Of a DNA stretch of 64,000 nucleotides, positions 8,345 to 17,626 are shown piece after piece. The position numbers and the translations under genes are program-made. Origin of the DNA: Maricaulis sp947259345 (GTDB lineage Bacteria > Pseudomonadota > Alphaproteobacteria > Caulobacterales > Maricaulaceae); assembly GCA_965217205.1 (NCBI GenBank), contig OZ244254.1, positions 496,001 to 560,000 on the forward strand, read 5' to 3'. Position 1 is the stretch's first letter. Each line of letters starts with the position of its first letter. A model generated the notes under the pieces. The model was given only the letters and a program-made list of their open reading frames with translations, had not been told where the DNA came from and did not search any database.

Positions 8345-9268
8345 GTGACCACACATCGTTATGCCATTTTCGACGTCTTCACCGACCAGGCCCTGGCCGG
8401 CAATCCGCTTGCCGTGGTGTTCGGGGCGGATGATCTCGACGAGGTCGCCATGCAGGCCATTGCCGGCGAGTTCAACCTGTCAGAGACGGTTTTCATTTCC
8501 GAGCCGCGTGGCCGCGATGCCGACTTTGGCCTGCGCATCTTCACGCCGCGCGAGGAGCTGCCCTTTGCCGGGCACCCGACCATCGGGGCCACGGTGGCGC
8601 TGACGCTCGCCAGCGGGGCCTCAGAGGGTCAGCGCAAGCGTTTCGTGCTTGAGGAAACAGTCGGCGATGTCACGGCGGATGGCCGGGTCAATGGACCGCG
8701 CCACGGCTCGGCCCGCTTCTTTGCTCCGAAACTGCCTGAACAGGTCGGCGAGCTGCCCGAGTTTGATGGCATCGCTGCGGCGCTGGGGCTCAAGCCGGGT
8801 GACCTGCTTGATACACCGGTGCGCGGCGGGATCTGGTCGGCCGGTGTGCCCTTCGCCATCGTGCCGGTTCGCGACCCGGCCCGGCTTTCGGCGATCAAGC
8901 TGGATCTGGCGGCTTTTGAGGATGTGTTCGGGGGCGACAACCCGGTTTGCGCTCTCGTGGTCGCCAAGGCGACGCTGACCGAGCACACGACAGATTGGCG
9001 CGTTCGCATGTTCGGGCCGCATCTGGGCATCACCGAGGATCCGGCCACGGGCGGCGCCGCGGCGGCCTTTGCCGGGCTGATCAGCGAGCAGGGCGGTCTC
9101 GGCGAGGGCGAGCATGGTGTCGACATCTATCAGGGTGTCGAGATGGGCCGACCCAGCCTGATCCGGCTGCGTCTCAAGCATGAAGGCGGCAAGCTGATCG
9201 ATCTCATGCTGGGTGGCGACGCGGTGAAAATTGCCGAAGGCGAGCTCTTCACCGGCGACATCACTTAG
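8345..9268 (+). CDS. PhzF-family isomerase/epimerase-like protein
   Basis: A 307-residue PhzF-fold protein. The start YAIFDVFTDQALAGNPLAVVF and the catalytic glutamate in FNLSETVFI are typical, as are FAGHPTIGATVAL and GITEDPATGGAAAAF. It begins with GTG 12 bases after the permease gene and is likely in the same operon. PhzF relatives isomerise small hydroxy- or amino-acids; which substrate is used here is unknown, and no phenazine genes are nearby. Confidence 0.9.
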   Translation: MTTHRYAIFDVFTDQALAGNPLAVVFGADDLDEVAMQAIAGEFNLSETVFISEPRGRDADFGLRIFTPREELPFAGHPTIGATVALTLASGASEGQRKRFVLEETVGDVTADGRVNGPRHGSARFFAPKLPEQVGELPEFDGIAAALGLKPGDLLDTPVRGGIWSAGVPFAIVPVRDPARLSAIKLDLAAFEDVFGGDNPVCALVVAKATLTEHTTDWRVRMFGPHLGITEDPATGGAAAAFAGLISEQGGLGEGEHGVDIYQGVEMGRPSLIRLRLKHEGGKLIDLMLGGDAVKIAEGELFTGDIT

Positions 9269-10743
9269 CGCAGCGGCCGCACCGTGAACACATCGTCGCG
9301 GGTGGCGCGCGGCAGGATGACCCGCAGGAAATGGGTCGAGTAGCGCTTGAGGAAACGCTTGCCCCTGGTCTCGTCGCCAGGGTCGAGCGCTCGCAGGCGG
9401 ATCAGCGCGCTGTGCTCCTTGCCATCCATGTCGAAATAGCCGACGCGCTTGCCCGGTGAGGCGGCCGTGATGCCGGCGGCTAGCGAAGCCTCATAGCTGG
9501 GCGGAATGCGGTCGCGCAGGAAATTGGCCAGCAATTCCCGGCGGTCGATATGCAGGGAGAGCCGGTTCTTGTGGCAGGTATTCACATGCCGGTCCTGGAT
9601 CAGGGAAAGCTGGGCGTCAATCTCGATCCGGGTGACGCTGTTGCCGGCCTTGAACTGTGTCTCCCGGACCTTTTTCGGCGCGGTCAGCCAGATCGAGAAG
9701 TCCTCGACGGGCAGGCCGGTATCATCCACCGCCTCGACCACGACCTGGTAGAACTCTCGGAAGCGATCACCATCCGCGCTGGCCCGGCCAAGAATGCGGT
9801 CGCGCAAGGCGTCAGCCTCGGCGCCGTTCTGGGCAAGCTGGCGGGTCTCGTTGCAGACCGCCTTCCAGTCATCGATCACCGTGCGATAAGCGTCCGCGCC
9901 CTTTACGCTCAGGGCCTGGAGAATGAGTTTTTCGAGCCGTCCGGAGACAGTCTCGTCCTTGGACGCGCTCTGCTTCGGTGCCGGTTTGAGAATGCTCAGA
10001 TGGCTGCGATCCGGGATGACGGCGAAGGGCGTCTCGTCCGGCCCGCGGCGCCTCCAGGCGCGAAAGTCCGGTTCCAGGATGGAGCCTTTGGAAAAATCGA
10101 CGGTGACGCCGTGCGGGTCGATATTGGCGGTCGCAATCCGCACCGTCCCGTCCCAGGCCTTCTCGCCAAGAATGCCGGTCCCGAAAATCGGATCGGCGCC
10201 GACGATGACATAGGGCCGTGTGCCGCTCTCGGAGAAGGGGCTCCCGGTATGGCCGTCCTCGCTCAGCCGGTCGCGCAAGGCCAGGTCTTCCTGGAATTGC
10301 GAGGCCAGTTCGAGCGAATTGAGGAAATGCGTGCCGGTTTGAAAACCATTGGTGAAGCCCTTGGTCAGGCGGCCCAGGGTCGAGCGTCCGATCGTGGCCA
10401 GGGGCGAGCCGAAATTGGCCGGAGCGAGCATCAGGAAATTGGCCACCGGCGCGCCACCGCGCGGGAAATACTCGGCCATCCACCAGCGCGCCACCAGCGC
10501 CCCGGTCGAATGCACGACAACATGAAAGCGGGCGGGCAGGCGACCATCGCCCTGCATCTCGGTGATCACCGTGTGCAGGCGTCGCCCCGAGTCCTCGATG
10601 CGGACATCATCATCCATGGAGGGATAACCGCCGAGGAAAACGTCCGAGGTCTCATATCCGTGCGCGGCGAGGAGGTCGCCGACCCGGGCCATCGACTTGT
10701 CGCTGGCGCTCCAGCCATGGATCAAGAGGACGTGTTCAGCCAT
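9265..10743 (-). CDS. Alpha/beta-hydrolase, lipase/PGAP1-like
   Basis: A 492-residue protein. The ATG at 10743 is preferred over a longer frame because GGGAGG lies six bases upstream. The N-terminal 250 residues form the hydrolase: VLLIHGWSAS (oxyanion strand), then FHVVVHSTGALVARW, where serine sits in V-H-S-T-G, so the usual first glycine of the GxSxG elbow is replaced. NFLMLAPANFGSPLA resembles lipase/PGAP1 proteins. The C-terminal half is an unrecognised beta-rich region (residues about 300-490) that may bind substrate. It converges with the PhzF gene, with a 4-base overlap of the ends. Confidence 0.8.
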   Translation of the reverse strand: MAEHVLLIHGWSASDKSMARVGDLLAAHGYETSDVFLGGYPSMDDDVRIEDSGRRLHTVITEMQGDGRLPARFHVVVHSTGALVARWWMAEYFPRGGAPVANFLMLAPANFGSPLATIGRSTLGRLTKGFTNGFQTGTHFLNSLELASQFQEDLALRDRLSEDGHTGSPFSESGTRPYVIVGADPIFGTGILGEKAWDGTVRIATANIDPHGVTVDFSKGSILEPDFRAWRRRGPDETPFAVIPDRSHLSILKPAPKQSASKDETVSGRLEKLILQALSVKGADAYRTVIDDWKAVCNETRQLAQNGAEADALRDRILGRASADGDRFREFYQVVVEAVDDTGLPVEDFSIWLTAPKKVRETQFKAGNSVTRIEIDAQLSLIQDRHVNTCHKNRLSLHIDRRELLANFLRDRIPPSYEASLAAGITAASPGKRVGYFDMDGKEHSALIRLRALDPGDETRGKRFLKRYSTHFLRVILPRATRDDVFTVRPLR

Positions 10744-10829
10744 TGCAACCTCCCATGTTTTCATGGAAGGTTACCACCTGGGATGAGGCTTGGACAGTGA
10801 CTTGCCGAGATGGCCAAGGGGGCTTCCGC

Positions 10830-11393
10830 TCAGAGCAGACGGATATCGGCCCCGCGCATCAGCCCGTCCGCGAATACAAGGACCGTGATGACCAGGCTGG
10901 ACAGTGCGTAGCCGGCAAAATTGGCGACCAGCCCGGGCCTGAGCCGACGGGCTGCATCCCAGGTGAAGGCCAGCAGGACAAGACTCATGGCGACGGTCAG
11001 CGGATAGACTCCGATCCCCAGCATGGCACCGATTGCCGCTTCGTCATTGGGGTTGTTTCCAGCCAGGGTGATGCCGCCGGCAATCAGCCGGAACATGAAT
11101 TGGAAGAAGAGCACGCCATAGGCGATGAAGGAGCATCGCCGGATAGCCAGGATATAGGCGATGATGGCAATGGAGAGGGTGACGACCGGTCCGGCGGCCG
11201 CAATGACCAGGGCCTCAAAGCCTCCCGGCGTGCCGCCCGAGGCAATACCCGCCTTGTTGAGCGTCATCCACATGTCGACGCCGACAGCCTCACCGCCCGC
11301 CCAGTGGCCCAGCTCATGGGCGAGATAGGTCAGCGGACCGATCAACAGGAAGGACAAGTAGAAGCCGGGTCCCGGCCTTGATGTCGGACGCAT
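10830..11393 (-). CDS. M50-like membrane metalloprotease homologue
   Basis: 187 residues from the ATG at 11393, chosen for the GGAGA six bases upstream. Five to six hydrophobic segments are present. The motif YLAHELGHW (HExGH form of HExxH) near residue 30 and the later GGFEALVIAAAGPVVTLS stretch resemble the zinc site and the glycine-rich segment of S2P/M50 site-2 proteases. A clear second motif with the third ligand (NPDG) is missing, so it may be a small atypical member. Confidence 0.72.
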   Translation of the reverse strand: MRPTSRPGPGFYLSFLLIGPLTYLAHELGHWAGGEAVGVDMWMTLNKAGIASGGTPGGFEALVIAAAGPVVTLSIAIIAYILAIRRCSFIAYGVLFFQFMFRLIAGGITLAGNNPNDEAAIGAMLGIGVYPLTVAMSLVLLAFTWDAARRLRPGLVANFAGYALSSLVITVLVFADGLMRGADIRLL

Positions 11394-11466
11394 GTTCTCT
11401 CCAGAACGGATACGCTCATCAGACGCCGTCCGGGCGGGCGTGTCTACCGTCCCGTAGGGCCGCCGC

Positions 11467-12345
11467 TCAGTATTCATCCTCGGCGGCGTCCCACCAGGGG
11501 TGCCAGGGCGGCAGGTCTTGCGACACTGTCATCGGGAAGTCCGGCGCCCGCTTTTCCAGGAAGGACATCACCCCCTCCTTGGCGTCCGCGCCCATGCCGG
11601 CGTGAAGAATGCCTTGCGTCTCCACGCGGTGGGCTTCCATCGGATGGGCCGCGCCCTGCATCCGCCAGGCCATGCGCCGCATCATCGCAACCGAGACCGG
11701 GGCGCAGCGTTCGGCGATCATGCGCGCCCGGTCGCGGGCTTCGCCCATCAGGTTTTCGGCCGGCACAACGCGGGCGACCAGGCCGGACTCAAAGGCCTCG
11801 GCAGCGCTGAAGGTGCGACCGGTCAGGCCCCAGTCCATGGCGGTGGAGATGCCCACCACACGCGGCAGGAACCAGCTCGCACAACCGTCCCAGACAATGC
11901 CGCGCTTGGCAAAGGGATAGGCGAATTTGGCGTCCATCGAGGCGAGCCGGATATCCATTGGCAGGATCATGGTCGCGCCAATGCCCACAGACGCCCCATT
12001 GACGGCCCCGATCACCGGCTTCAGCGTGTTCCAGATGCGCAGATTGAGCAGGCCGCCACGGTCGCGCCATTTCGGATCCTTCGCGTCGAACGTCCCGTCA
12101 TGCTGGGTCTGGGAGACCATGTCGAACGTTTCGGTCCCGGTTGACAGGTCGGCACCGGCGCAGAAGGCGGGCTTGGTCCCGGTGACGATAATGGCCCGGA
12201 CCGTGTCGTCACCATCGGCCTCGTCAAGCGCCGCCATCATCTCGTCGCCCATTTCATAGGTGAAGGCATTGAGCCGGTGCGGCCGGTTCATGGTGATCGT
12301 GGCGATCTGCTCGTCGACATCATACCGGATCGTGGAATAGGCCAA
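11467..12345 (-). CDS. Crotonase-family enoyl-CoA hydratase/isomerase
   Basis: 292 residues with the crotonase fold: TITMNRPHRLNAFTYEM, the first oxyanion motif AFCAGADLS, the second GAVNGASVGIGATMILPMDIRLAS, and FAKRGIVWDGCASWFLPR. The usual glutamates of enoyl-CoA hydratase are not both obvious (DG in place of one), so the exact reaction could be hydration, isomerisation or another CoA-thioester reaction. It probably acts in fatty-acid or related CoA-ester breakdown. Confidence 0.85.
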   Translation of the reverse strand: MAYSTIRYDVDEQIATITMNRPHRLNAFTYEMGDEMMAALDEADGDDTVRAIIVTGTKPAFCAGADLSTGTETFDMVSQTQHDGTFDAKDPKWRDRGGLLNLRIWNTLKPVIGAVNGASVGIGATMILPMDIRLASMDAKFAYPFAKRGIVWDGCASWFLPRVVGISTAMDWGLTGRTFSAAEAFESGLVARVVPAENLMGEARDRARMIAERCAPVSVAMMRRMAWRMQGAAHPMEAHRVETQGILHAGMGADAKEGVMSFLEKRAPDFPMTVSQDLPPWHPWWDAAEDEY

Positions 12346-12399
12346 GCGCGTCCCCTCATGCTTGTGGCGTTTGCCGTATGATGGGGTGGAGCTTGCGGC

Positions 12400-12431
12400 T
12401 TGTCATCCCCGCCGGGCGAGGCTCGACGGGC
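12400..12431. repeat. Family 1 palindromic repeat, left fragment
   Basis: TTGTCATCCCCGCC followed by GGGCGAGGCTCGACGGGC matches the left end of the 119-bp family 1 element, but the right half is absent. It lies between the crotonase and MFS genes. Confidence 0.55.
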
Positions 12432-12457
12432 AATGCCGATGCGTCACCGCAAACGGG

Positions 12458-13690
12458 TCAGTCACCCACCTGGAAGAGCTTGCCGCGCTCGGTCACGAAA
12501 ACGATGCCGAGCGCCGTTGCCGCCATCAGGGCCTGGCCGACGATCAGCGGTGTGGCGGTGCCGTCATAGAGCTGGCCGACATAGGCGCCGATGGCCGCCC
12601 CGATGACCCCTGTGATGAAGCCATAGACGGCGGAGGCGGTACCGGCGACATGGCCGACCGGTTCCAGCGCCAGGGCCGAGAAATTCGCTGCGATCAGGCC
12701 GAGGAAGGCCATGGCCGCCGAGAGCAGGACCAGGAAGAGCACGAAATTGTCGATCCCGCTGGCGAGGATGACCGCGTGGATGGCGGAGATCGCGGTGAAA
12801 GCGATCAGGGCCCCGTGCGACAAGCGGCGCTGGCCAAGCCGCATCACCAGCTTGGAATTGACATAGCTCGACACGCCGATCCCGCCGGCAATCGCGGCGA
12901 AGGCAAAGGGGAAAGCCGTGTCCGACAGGCCGAAATGGCCGACGAAGATCTGCTGTGATGAGCCGAGAAAGCCGTACAACCCACCAAAGAAGGGCGCGCC
13001 GGCCAGCGTATAACCGACCATGAGCCGGTGCCGGAACGTCTCCCTGAAGGCCGCCAGGAGCGGCTTCACGCGCAGGGCGACCCGGAATTCCGGGTGCAGG
13101 GTTTCCGGAAGGCGCACTTGCAGCCACACCATCAATCCGGCCCCGAAGACGACCAGGAAGCCGAAAATCCAGCGCCAGGGTGCGATCATGAGAATGGCCT
13201 GGCCCAGCATCGGCGCGAGCACAGGGACAGCCATGAAGGCGGTCATCACCATCGACATCACTTCGGCCATGCGGCGACCGGAGGTCAGGTCCCGCGCGAT
13301 CGCGGTCACGATGACCCGGCAGGCTGCTGCGGCGGCGCCCTGGAAGAAGCGCGCGACCAGCAGGAGTTCGAATGTGGGCGTCAGCGTGCAGACCAGGCTG
13401 GTCAGGATGAAAAAGGCGAGTGCGCCCTGGATGACCAGCTTGCGACCGAAGCGGTCCGAGAGCGGGCCATAGATCAACTGGGCCGCGCCAAAGCCGATCA
13501 GATAGACGCCGATCACGAATTGCTGGTCATTCTCGGCCAGGACGCCGAGATCACCGGCGATATCGTCCAGCGCCGGCAACATCATGTCGATCGCCAGCGC
13601 CACCACGGCCGTCATGGCGACCAGCAGGGCGACAAGTTCTGTCAGCGACATCGGCAAGGCGTCGCCAGTGGCCTTATGCGGCTGGGTCAT
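12458..13690 (-). CDS. Bcr/CflA-type multidrug efflux MFS transporter
   Basis: A 410-residue, 12-helix major facilitator. The ATG at 13690 is preceded by GGGAG, and the frame upstream is low-quality. The Bcr/CflA signature is visible: ALAIDMMLPALDDIAGDLGV in helix 1, QLIYGPLSDRFGRK (motif A) between helices 2 and 3, and RFFQGAAAAACRVIVTAIARD in helix 4. Members export drugs such as bicyclomycin or chloramphenicol by proton antiport; the substrate here is unknown. Confidence 0.9.
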   Translation of the reverse strand: MTQPHKATGDALPMSLTELVALLVAMTAVVALAIDMMLPALDDIAGDLGVLAENDQQFVIGVYLIGFGAAQLIYGPLSDRFGRKLVIQGALAFFILTSLVCTLTPTFELLLVARFFQGAAAAACRVIVTAIARDLTSGRRMAEVMSMVMTAFMAVPVLAPMLGQAILMIAPWRWIFGFLVVFGAGLMVWLQVRLPETLHPEFRVALRVKPLLAAFRETFRHRLMVGYTLAGAPFFGGLYGFLGSSQQIFVGHFGLSDTAFPFAFAAIAGGIGVSSYVNSKLVMRLGQRRLSHGALIAFTAISAIHAVILASGIDNFVLFLVLLSAAMAFLGLIAANFSALALEPVGHVAGTASAVYGFITGVIGAAIGAYVGQLYDGTATPLIVGQALMAATALGIVFVTERGKLFQVGD

Positions 13691-13781
13691 GACGGGCTCC
13701 CGGGGAGCGATATGGAACCATACCGCCCGGGTGAAATGCGACTTCAGCGCATAAAGTGCAAGTCTTGCGGGTGTTTTTGGT

Positions 13782-14225
13782 TCAGACGCTCGAGGACGGA
13801 TCGTAGAAGAGATGGGCCTGGAAGCTGGTGGCGATGCGATTGGCGCGTTCCAGGAAGGCCGCCTTGGCCGCGGGTGTGGCACCGATTTCATCCAGTGTCC
13901 GCTCGAACAAGGCCAGCCAGCGCCCGAAATGGTCCGGCGAGATCTGTGGCTTCAGCTTCATGTGCGCCGGCATGGGGCGACCGGCATAGCCGCCATCATG
14001 AAACACGATCGCTGACCAGAAGGACTTCATCGTTTCCAGATGCGGCCCCCAGTCACCGGGAATGGCGCGGGCGAAAACCGGCCCCAGCAAATCGTCACTA
14101 CGGACATGCCCGTAGAAGGTCTCGACCAGATCGGAAATCTGCTCGCGCGTGATGCCCATCTCCGCCGCCTCGGTACGGGCGGTCTGGCGGGCCTGGGTGA
14201 CGCGGACGGGAATAGGTGACGACAT
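13782..14225 (-). CDS. Group III truncated haemoglobin
   Basis: 147 residues with the 2/2 globin layout. Visible: the helix B region ISDLVETFYGHVRSDDLLGPVF, W/F-rich WSAIVFHDGGYAGRPMPAHMKL in the E-F area, and the proximal histidine in PDHFGRWLALFERTLDEIG, typical of class III truncated globins (YjbI/GlbP-like). It presumably binds oxygen or nitric oxide in the cytoplasm. It lies on its own transcript next to the ychF gene. Confidence 0.9.
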   Translation of the reverse strand: MSSPIPVRVTQARQTARTEAAEMGITREQISDLVETFYGHVRSDDLLGPVFARAIPGDWGPHLETMKSFWSAIVFHDGGYAGRPMPAHMKLKPQISPDHFGRWLALFERTLDEIGATPAAKAAFLERANRIATSFQAHLFYDPSSSV

Positions 14226-14285
14226 GAGGCGGATGTAGGACGGCTTGCGCCGATGTACGATGTGACCGGTTGGCGCAGGCGCCGC

Positions 14286-15383
14286 TTAAACGTTGAACCG
14301 GAAGTGCAGGACGTCGCCATCCTTGACGATGTAGTCCTTGCCTTCGGCGCGCATCTTGCCGGCTTCCTTGGCCGGAGCCTCACCGCCGCAGGCGATATAA
14401 TCGTCATAGGCGATGGTTTCGGCGCGGATGAAGCCCTTCTCGAAATCACCATGGATGACGCCGGCCGCCTGCGGGGCGGTCCAGCCCTCGCGGATGGTCC
14501 AGGCGCGGGCTTCTTTCGGGCCGGCGGTGAAATAGGTCTGCAGGCCCAGGAGCGAATAGCCGGTATGGATCAGCCGGTCGAGGCCGGGCTCTTCCAGACC
14601 GATCGCCTCCATGTATTCGTCGCGTTCCTCATTTTCCAGCAGCGCCAGCTCGCTCTCGATCTTGGCCGAGATGACCACGGCCTGGGCGCCTTCCTCGGCA
14701 GCCCGCTTGAGGACAATCTCGGAATAGGCATTGCCGGTCCCGGCGCTTTCCTCATCGACATTGGCGATGAAGAGGACCGGCTTGGTGGTCAAAAGCTGCA
14801 GGCCGCGCCAGGCCTTGCGGTCATCTTTGGATATCTCGGCAAAGCGCGCGGGTCGGCCCGCATTGAGCTGTTCCAGCGCCACATCGATCAGGGTGAGGCC
14901 GGCCTTGGCCTCCTTGTCGCCCGACTTGGCCCGTTTCTCGAGGCCGGCCTTGCGCTTTTCCAGGCTTTCCAGATCGGCCAGCATCAGTTCGGTCTCGACG
15001 GTTTCGAGATCGGCAAGCGGGTCGATCCTGTTGTTCACATGGGTGATGTCGTCATCGTCGAAACAGCGCAGCACATAGGCGATGGCGTCGGTCTCGCGGA
15101 TATTGGCGAGGAATTGATTGCCCAGGCCCTCGCCCTTGGAGGCGCCTTCGACCAGGCCGGCAATGTCGACGAAATTCATCCGCGCCGGCAGGATTTCCTT
15201 CGAGCCGGCGATCTCGGCCAACTTGGCCAGGCGCGGTTCGGGCACAGCGACATCCCCGACATTCGGCTCGATCGTGCAGAAGGGATAATTCGCGGCCTGC
15301 GCCGCCGCTGTCTGGGTGAGCGCATTGAACAGAGTCGACTTGCCGACGTTCGGAAGCCCGACGATGCCGCATTTGAATCCCAT
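14286..15383 (-). CDS. ychF: Ribosome-binding ATPase YchF
   Basis: 365 residues, the normal YchF length. The P-loop GLPNVGKSTLFNALT is at residues 8-22, FCTIEPNVGDVAVP is the switch region, and the NVDEE variant replaces the NKxD of true GTPases, which is why the family prefers ATP. The C-terminal TGS domain (SLLGLQTYFTAGP, VIHGDFEKGFIRAE) is intact. The ATG at 15383 matches the family start and has GAGGG upstream. It binds ribosomes and takes part in stress and translation control. Confidence 0.96.
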   Translation of the reverse strand: MGFKCGIVGLPNVGKSTLFNALTQTAAAQAANYPFCTIEPNVGDVAVPEPRLAKLAEIAGSKEILPARMNFVDIAGLVEGASKGEGLGNQFLANIRETDAIAYVLRCFDDDDITHVNNRIDPLADLETVETELMLADLESLEKRKAGLEKRAKSGDKEAKAGLTLIDVALEQLNAGRPARFAEISKDDRKAWRGLQLLTTKPVLFIANVDEESAGTGNAYSEIVLKRAAEEGAQAVVISAKIESELALLENEERDEYMEAIGLEEPGLDRLIHTGYSLLGLQTYFTAGPKEARAWTIREGWTAPQAAGVIHGDFEKGFIRAETIAYDDYIACGGEAPAKEAGKMRAEGKDYIVKDGDVLHFRFNV

Positions 15384-15480
15384 GATGGATATCCCTCGCT
15401 GGTACGAGCGCGCCTTATAAGAAGAATGCAGCGCGGGGTCGATGGGCTTGTCAGTGGGTCTCGCTTGCCGGGGACTCACC

Positions 15481-15599
15481 TTGTCATCCCCGCTGAATGT
15501 CCGGCGAAGGCCGGACGCAAGGCCGGGACCTCGATGTTCGAACACCTAGGTCCCTGATCTCCGCCCGGCTCGAGGCCGGGCGTGCGTCAGGGATGACAA
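15481..15599. repeat. Family 1 palindromic repeat, full copy B
   Basis: 119 bp with the same terminal inverted repeats as copy A and the same three inner stems. The first inner hairpin has changed from AGCCCGC/GCGGGCT to GTCCGGC/GCCGGAC, keeping pairing, while CCTCGATGTTCGA and the GCCCGGC-TCGAG-GCCGGGC hairpin are unchanged. It lies between ychF and pth. Confidence 0.85.
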
Positions 15600-15612
15600 C
15601 GCCGAGAGCGCC

Positions 15613-16215
15613 TCAATCCGCCTCCGGACCGCGTTTCACCACCTCCGGCGCGGGTGCCTTGTGCGTGACGCGGGTCTGGAAGGCGTCGTAATCGCCAGCC
15701 GCCAGCAGGTCGAGGCTGTCGGCGATGGCATCGAGCAGGTCGATCAGCCAGGCTTCTTCGGCCTTGGCGAAGTCGGACAGGACATAGCCGGTGACGCGAT
15801 TGCGGTCGCCGGGATGGCCGATGCCGATACGGGCGCGGCGGAAGTCGGGGCCGAGCTGGCTGGTGATCGACTTGATGCCGTTATTGCCGGCGGCACCGCC
15901 GCCCATTTTCATGCGAAACTTGCCCGGCGCCAGGTCGAGCTCGTCATGGAAGACGATGATGTCCTCCGGCTTCACCCTGTAGAAGGCGGCCGCAGCGCCG
16001 ACCGAATTGCCGGCATTATTGTAGAAGGTCTGCGGTTTGAGCAGGAGGAGTTTGTTCGAGCCGATGACCAGCTCGGTGGCGAGACCATGAAAGCGTTTGC
16101 GCCACGGACCGGCGCTCCAGGCATGCGCGATGATGTCCATCGCCATGAAGCCGACATTGTGCCGGTTGCGCAGGTATTTGGGCTCGTAATTGCCGAGGCC
16201 GGCCAGGATCTTCAT
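15613..16215 (-). CDS. pth: Peptidyl-tRNA hydrolase
   Basis: 200 residues from the ATG at 16215, giving the standard start MKILAGLGNYEPKYLRNRHNVGF with the substrate-binding Asn and catalytic His19. FHDELDLAPGKFRMKMGGGAAGNNGIKS (in parts) carries the catalytic Asp and the conserved GGGxxGHNGL-like region, here with GGAAGNNG, so the usual histidine is asparagine. It frees tRNA from stalled peptidyl-tRNA. It sits downstream of rplY, the common alphaproteobacterial order. Confidence 0.95.
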   Translation of the reverse strand: MKILAGLGNYEPKYLRNRHNVGFMAMDIIAHAWSAGPWRKRFHGLATELVIGSNKLLLLKPQTFYNNAGNSVGAAAAFYRVKPEDIIVFHDELDLAPGKFRMKMGGGAAGNNGIKSITSQLGPDFRRARIGIGHPGDRNRVTGYVLSDFAKAEEAWLIDLLDAIADSLDLLAAGDYDAFQTRVTHKAPAPEVVKRGPEAD

Positions 16216-16260
16216 CGCGCGGTCTCCCCACAGGACCGGCAAACATCTGCCGGATACGAA

Positions 16261-16291
16261 ATCAGCGAAGCCATGGTGTGGCCTCGCTGAT
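16261..16291 (-). terminator. Hairpin between rplY and pth
   Basis: ATCAGCGA (16261-16268) pairs with TCGCTGAT (16284-16291), extended by GCCA/TGGC with one mismatch. On the minus strand it follows the rplY stop and is trailed by a short T-rich GATTTCGT. It could attenuate transcription from rplY into pth. Confidence 0.45.
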
Positions 16292-16321
16292 CCCAATTCC
16301 AGTGCTGAAAAGCGAAGGAGC

Positions 16322-16969
16322 TTACTCCTCGTCGCCCTTCTGCTTGATGGCTTCCGGCTCTTCCGGCGTCTCGTCCGTCTCTTCTTCCGCATCCGTCAGG
16401 ACGGCGCGCGACCCCTGCAGGGTGGCGACGGTGAAGTCACGGTCGGTGATGGTCGGGACCACGCCCTTCGGCAGTTTGATGGCCGAGATGTGCAGCGAAT
16501 CGCCAATGTCCAGGCCGGTCAGGTCAGCTTCGACCGATTCCGGAATGGAGCCGGCCGGGCAGAGCAGCTCGACATCGTGACGCACGATGTTGAGCACGCC
16601 GCCGCGCTTCAGGGCCGGGCAGGCGTCTTCATTGATGAAGTTCACCGGCACATCGACATTGATCTTGGTGTCTTCGTCGACGCGATACAGGTCGATATGC
16701 ATGGCCTGGTCGGATACCGGGTGGAACTGGATGTCCCGGGCGATGACCGTCTGGCGCTTACCTTCGTGATCGATCTCGATCATGTTGGACAGGAAGTGAC
16801 CGCCCAGCAGAGCCTTGCGGATTTCATTGCCGCGCAGGGTGACCGAAACCGGCTCGAGCTTGCCGCCATAGACGATCCCCGGAACCAGGTCTTCACGGCG
16901 GGCAGCGCGAGCCGCGCCCTTGCCAGTGCCTTCACGAACGTCGACGGTGAGAACGATGTTGGAGCTCAT
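16322..16969 (-). CDS. rplY: 50S ribosomal protein L25/general stress protein Ctc
   Basis: 215 residues, the long Ctc form: an N-terminal 5S-rRNA-binding L25 domain (VREGTGKGAARAARREDLVPGIVYGG, quoted in parts; residues 1-95) followed by the TL5-type beta domain (residues 96-185) and an acidic tail rich in Glu. It binds 5S rRNA in the large subunit. It is the gene upstream of pth. Confidence 0.95.
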   Translation of the reverse strand: MSSNIVLTVDVREGTGKGAARAARREDLVPGIVYGGKLEPVSVTLRGNEIRKALLGGHFLSNMIEIDHEGKRQTVIARDIQFHPVSDQAMHIDLYRVDEDTKINVDVPVNFINEDACPALKRGGVLNIVRHDVELLCPAGSIPESVEADLTGLDIGDSLHISAIKLPKGVVPTITDRDFTVATLQGSRAVLTDAEEETDETPEEPEAIKQKGDEE

Positions 16970-16992
16970 CGGTCCAGATCCTTAAATGCAAA

Positions 16993-17028
16993 CGCCGCCC
17001 CCAGCCGGTTTTGCCCCGGCGGGCGGCG
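16993..17028 (-). terminator. GC-rich hairpin upstream of rplY
   Basis: CGCCGCCC (16993-17000) pairs perfectly with GGGCGGCG (17021-17028), with a further CCGG/CCGG core. On the minus strand the stem is followed by TTTGCATTT and then the rplY start. It could end the upstream lipoprotein transcript or act as a leader hairpin of rplY. Confidence 0.5.
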
Positions 17029-17143
17029 ATCTATCCAGGCTTGATGCCACAGTGTTATTTCGAGCGGCGGGCTATAGCCGATCCAAACGCCCCACGCAAC
17101 AGCGCTGCACGGGAAGAGTCAGCGATTGGCAGCCCTGTCCCGG

Positions 17144-17626
17144 TCAGCCGCGCATCGCAAAGTCGAAGCGGGTCTCGCATCCGGTGGCATAATTGGCCGG
17201 AGCGGTGTCATTCCAGGCATAGCGCCAGGTTTCGATCGCGCTGGCCGCTGGCAGGACCGCGTCGCGCGTCGCGCCATGATCCAGATCCTCGAGATCGCCG
17301 CCATATCGAATGTTTTTTGTGGTCCCGTCCGGGCCGATATCGAAACGCATATGGATCTGCCGCGGGGCCGAACTCTGACCGATGTACATGAAATAGGCGA
17401 GCTCTTCCGGGAAATCCGGAGCGGGTCTGTCGACTATCGTCATGTGCTCACCAGCCTCGGCGCAGATCAGCGCGGTGTGAGGCGGCTCGACCGGATTGAG
17501 GGTCCCTCCGAAATGGACGAGTTGCTGGCTGGCGCAGGCGGCAAGTGTGACGGCCAGCAAGGTCGAAATTAGGACGATGCGGGGCGGACAGCTTTGTATC
17601 GATTGGGATGAATTGACGCGGATCAT
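17144..17626 (-). CDS. Lipoprotein with TonB-C-like domain
   Basis: 160 residues. A hydrophobic leader ends in LAACASQ, a lipobox with the cysteine to be lipidated. The mature part contains PAPDFPEELAYF, IHMRFDIGPDGTTKNIRY and AASAIETWRYAWNDTAPA, which follow the TonB C-terminal pattern (P..YP.., v.v.f.v..dG.v.., a...l..wrf.Pa). It may be an energy-transducer-like or stand-alone TonB-C protein; no ExbBD is nearby. Its start overlaps the upstream gene's stop (ATGA). Confidence 0.72.
   Translation of the reverse strand: MIRVNSSQSIQSCPPRIVLISTLLAVTLAACASQQLVHFGGTLNPVEPPHTALICAEAGEHMTIVDRPAPDFPEELAYFMYIGQSSAPRQIHMRFDIGPDGTTKNIRYGGDLEDLDHGATRDAVLPAASAIETWRYAWNDTAPANYATGCETRFDFAMRG

Noticed and set aside
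15497..15691. Short plus-strand frame through the family 1 repeat near pth
   Set aside because: Made of repeat sequence; the same sort of frame appears at the other copy. No coding evidence.
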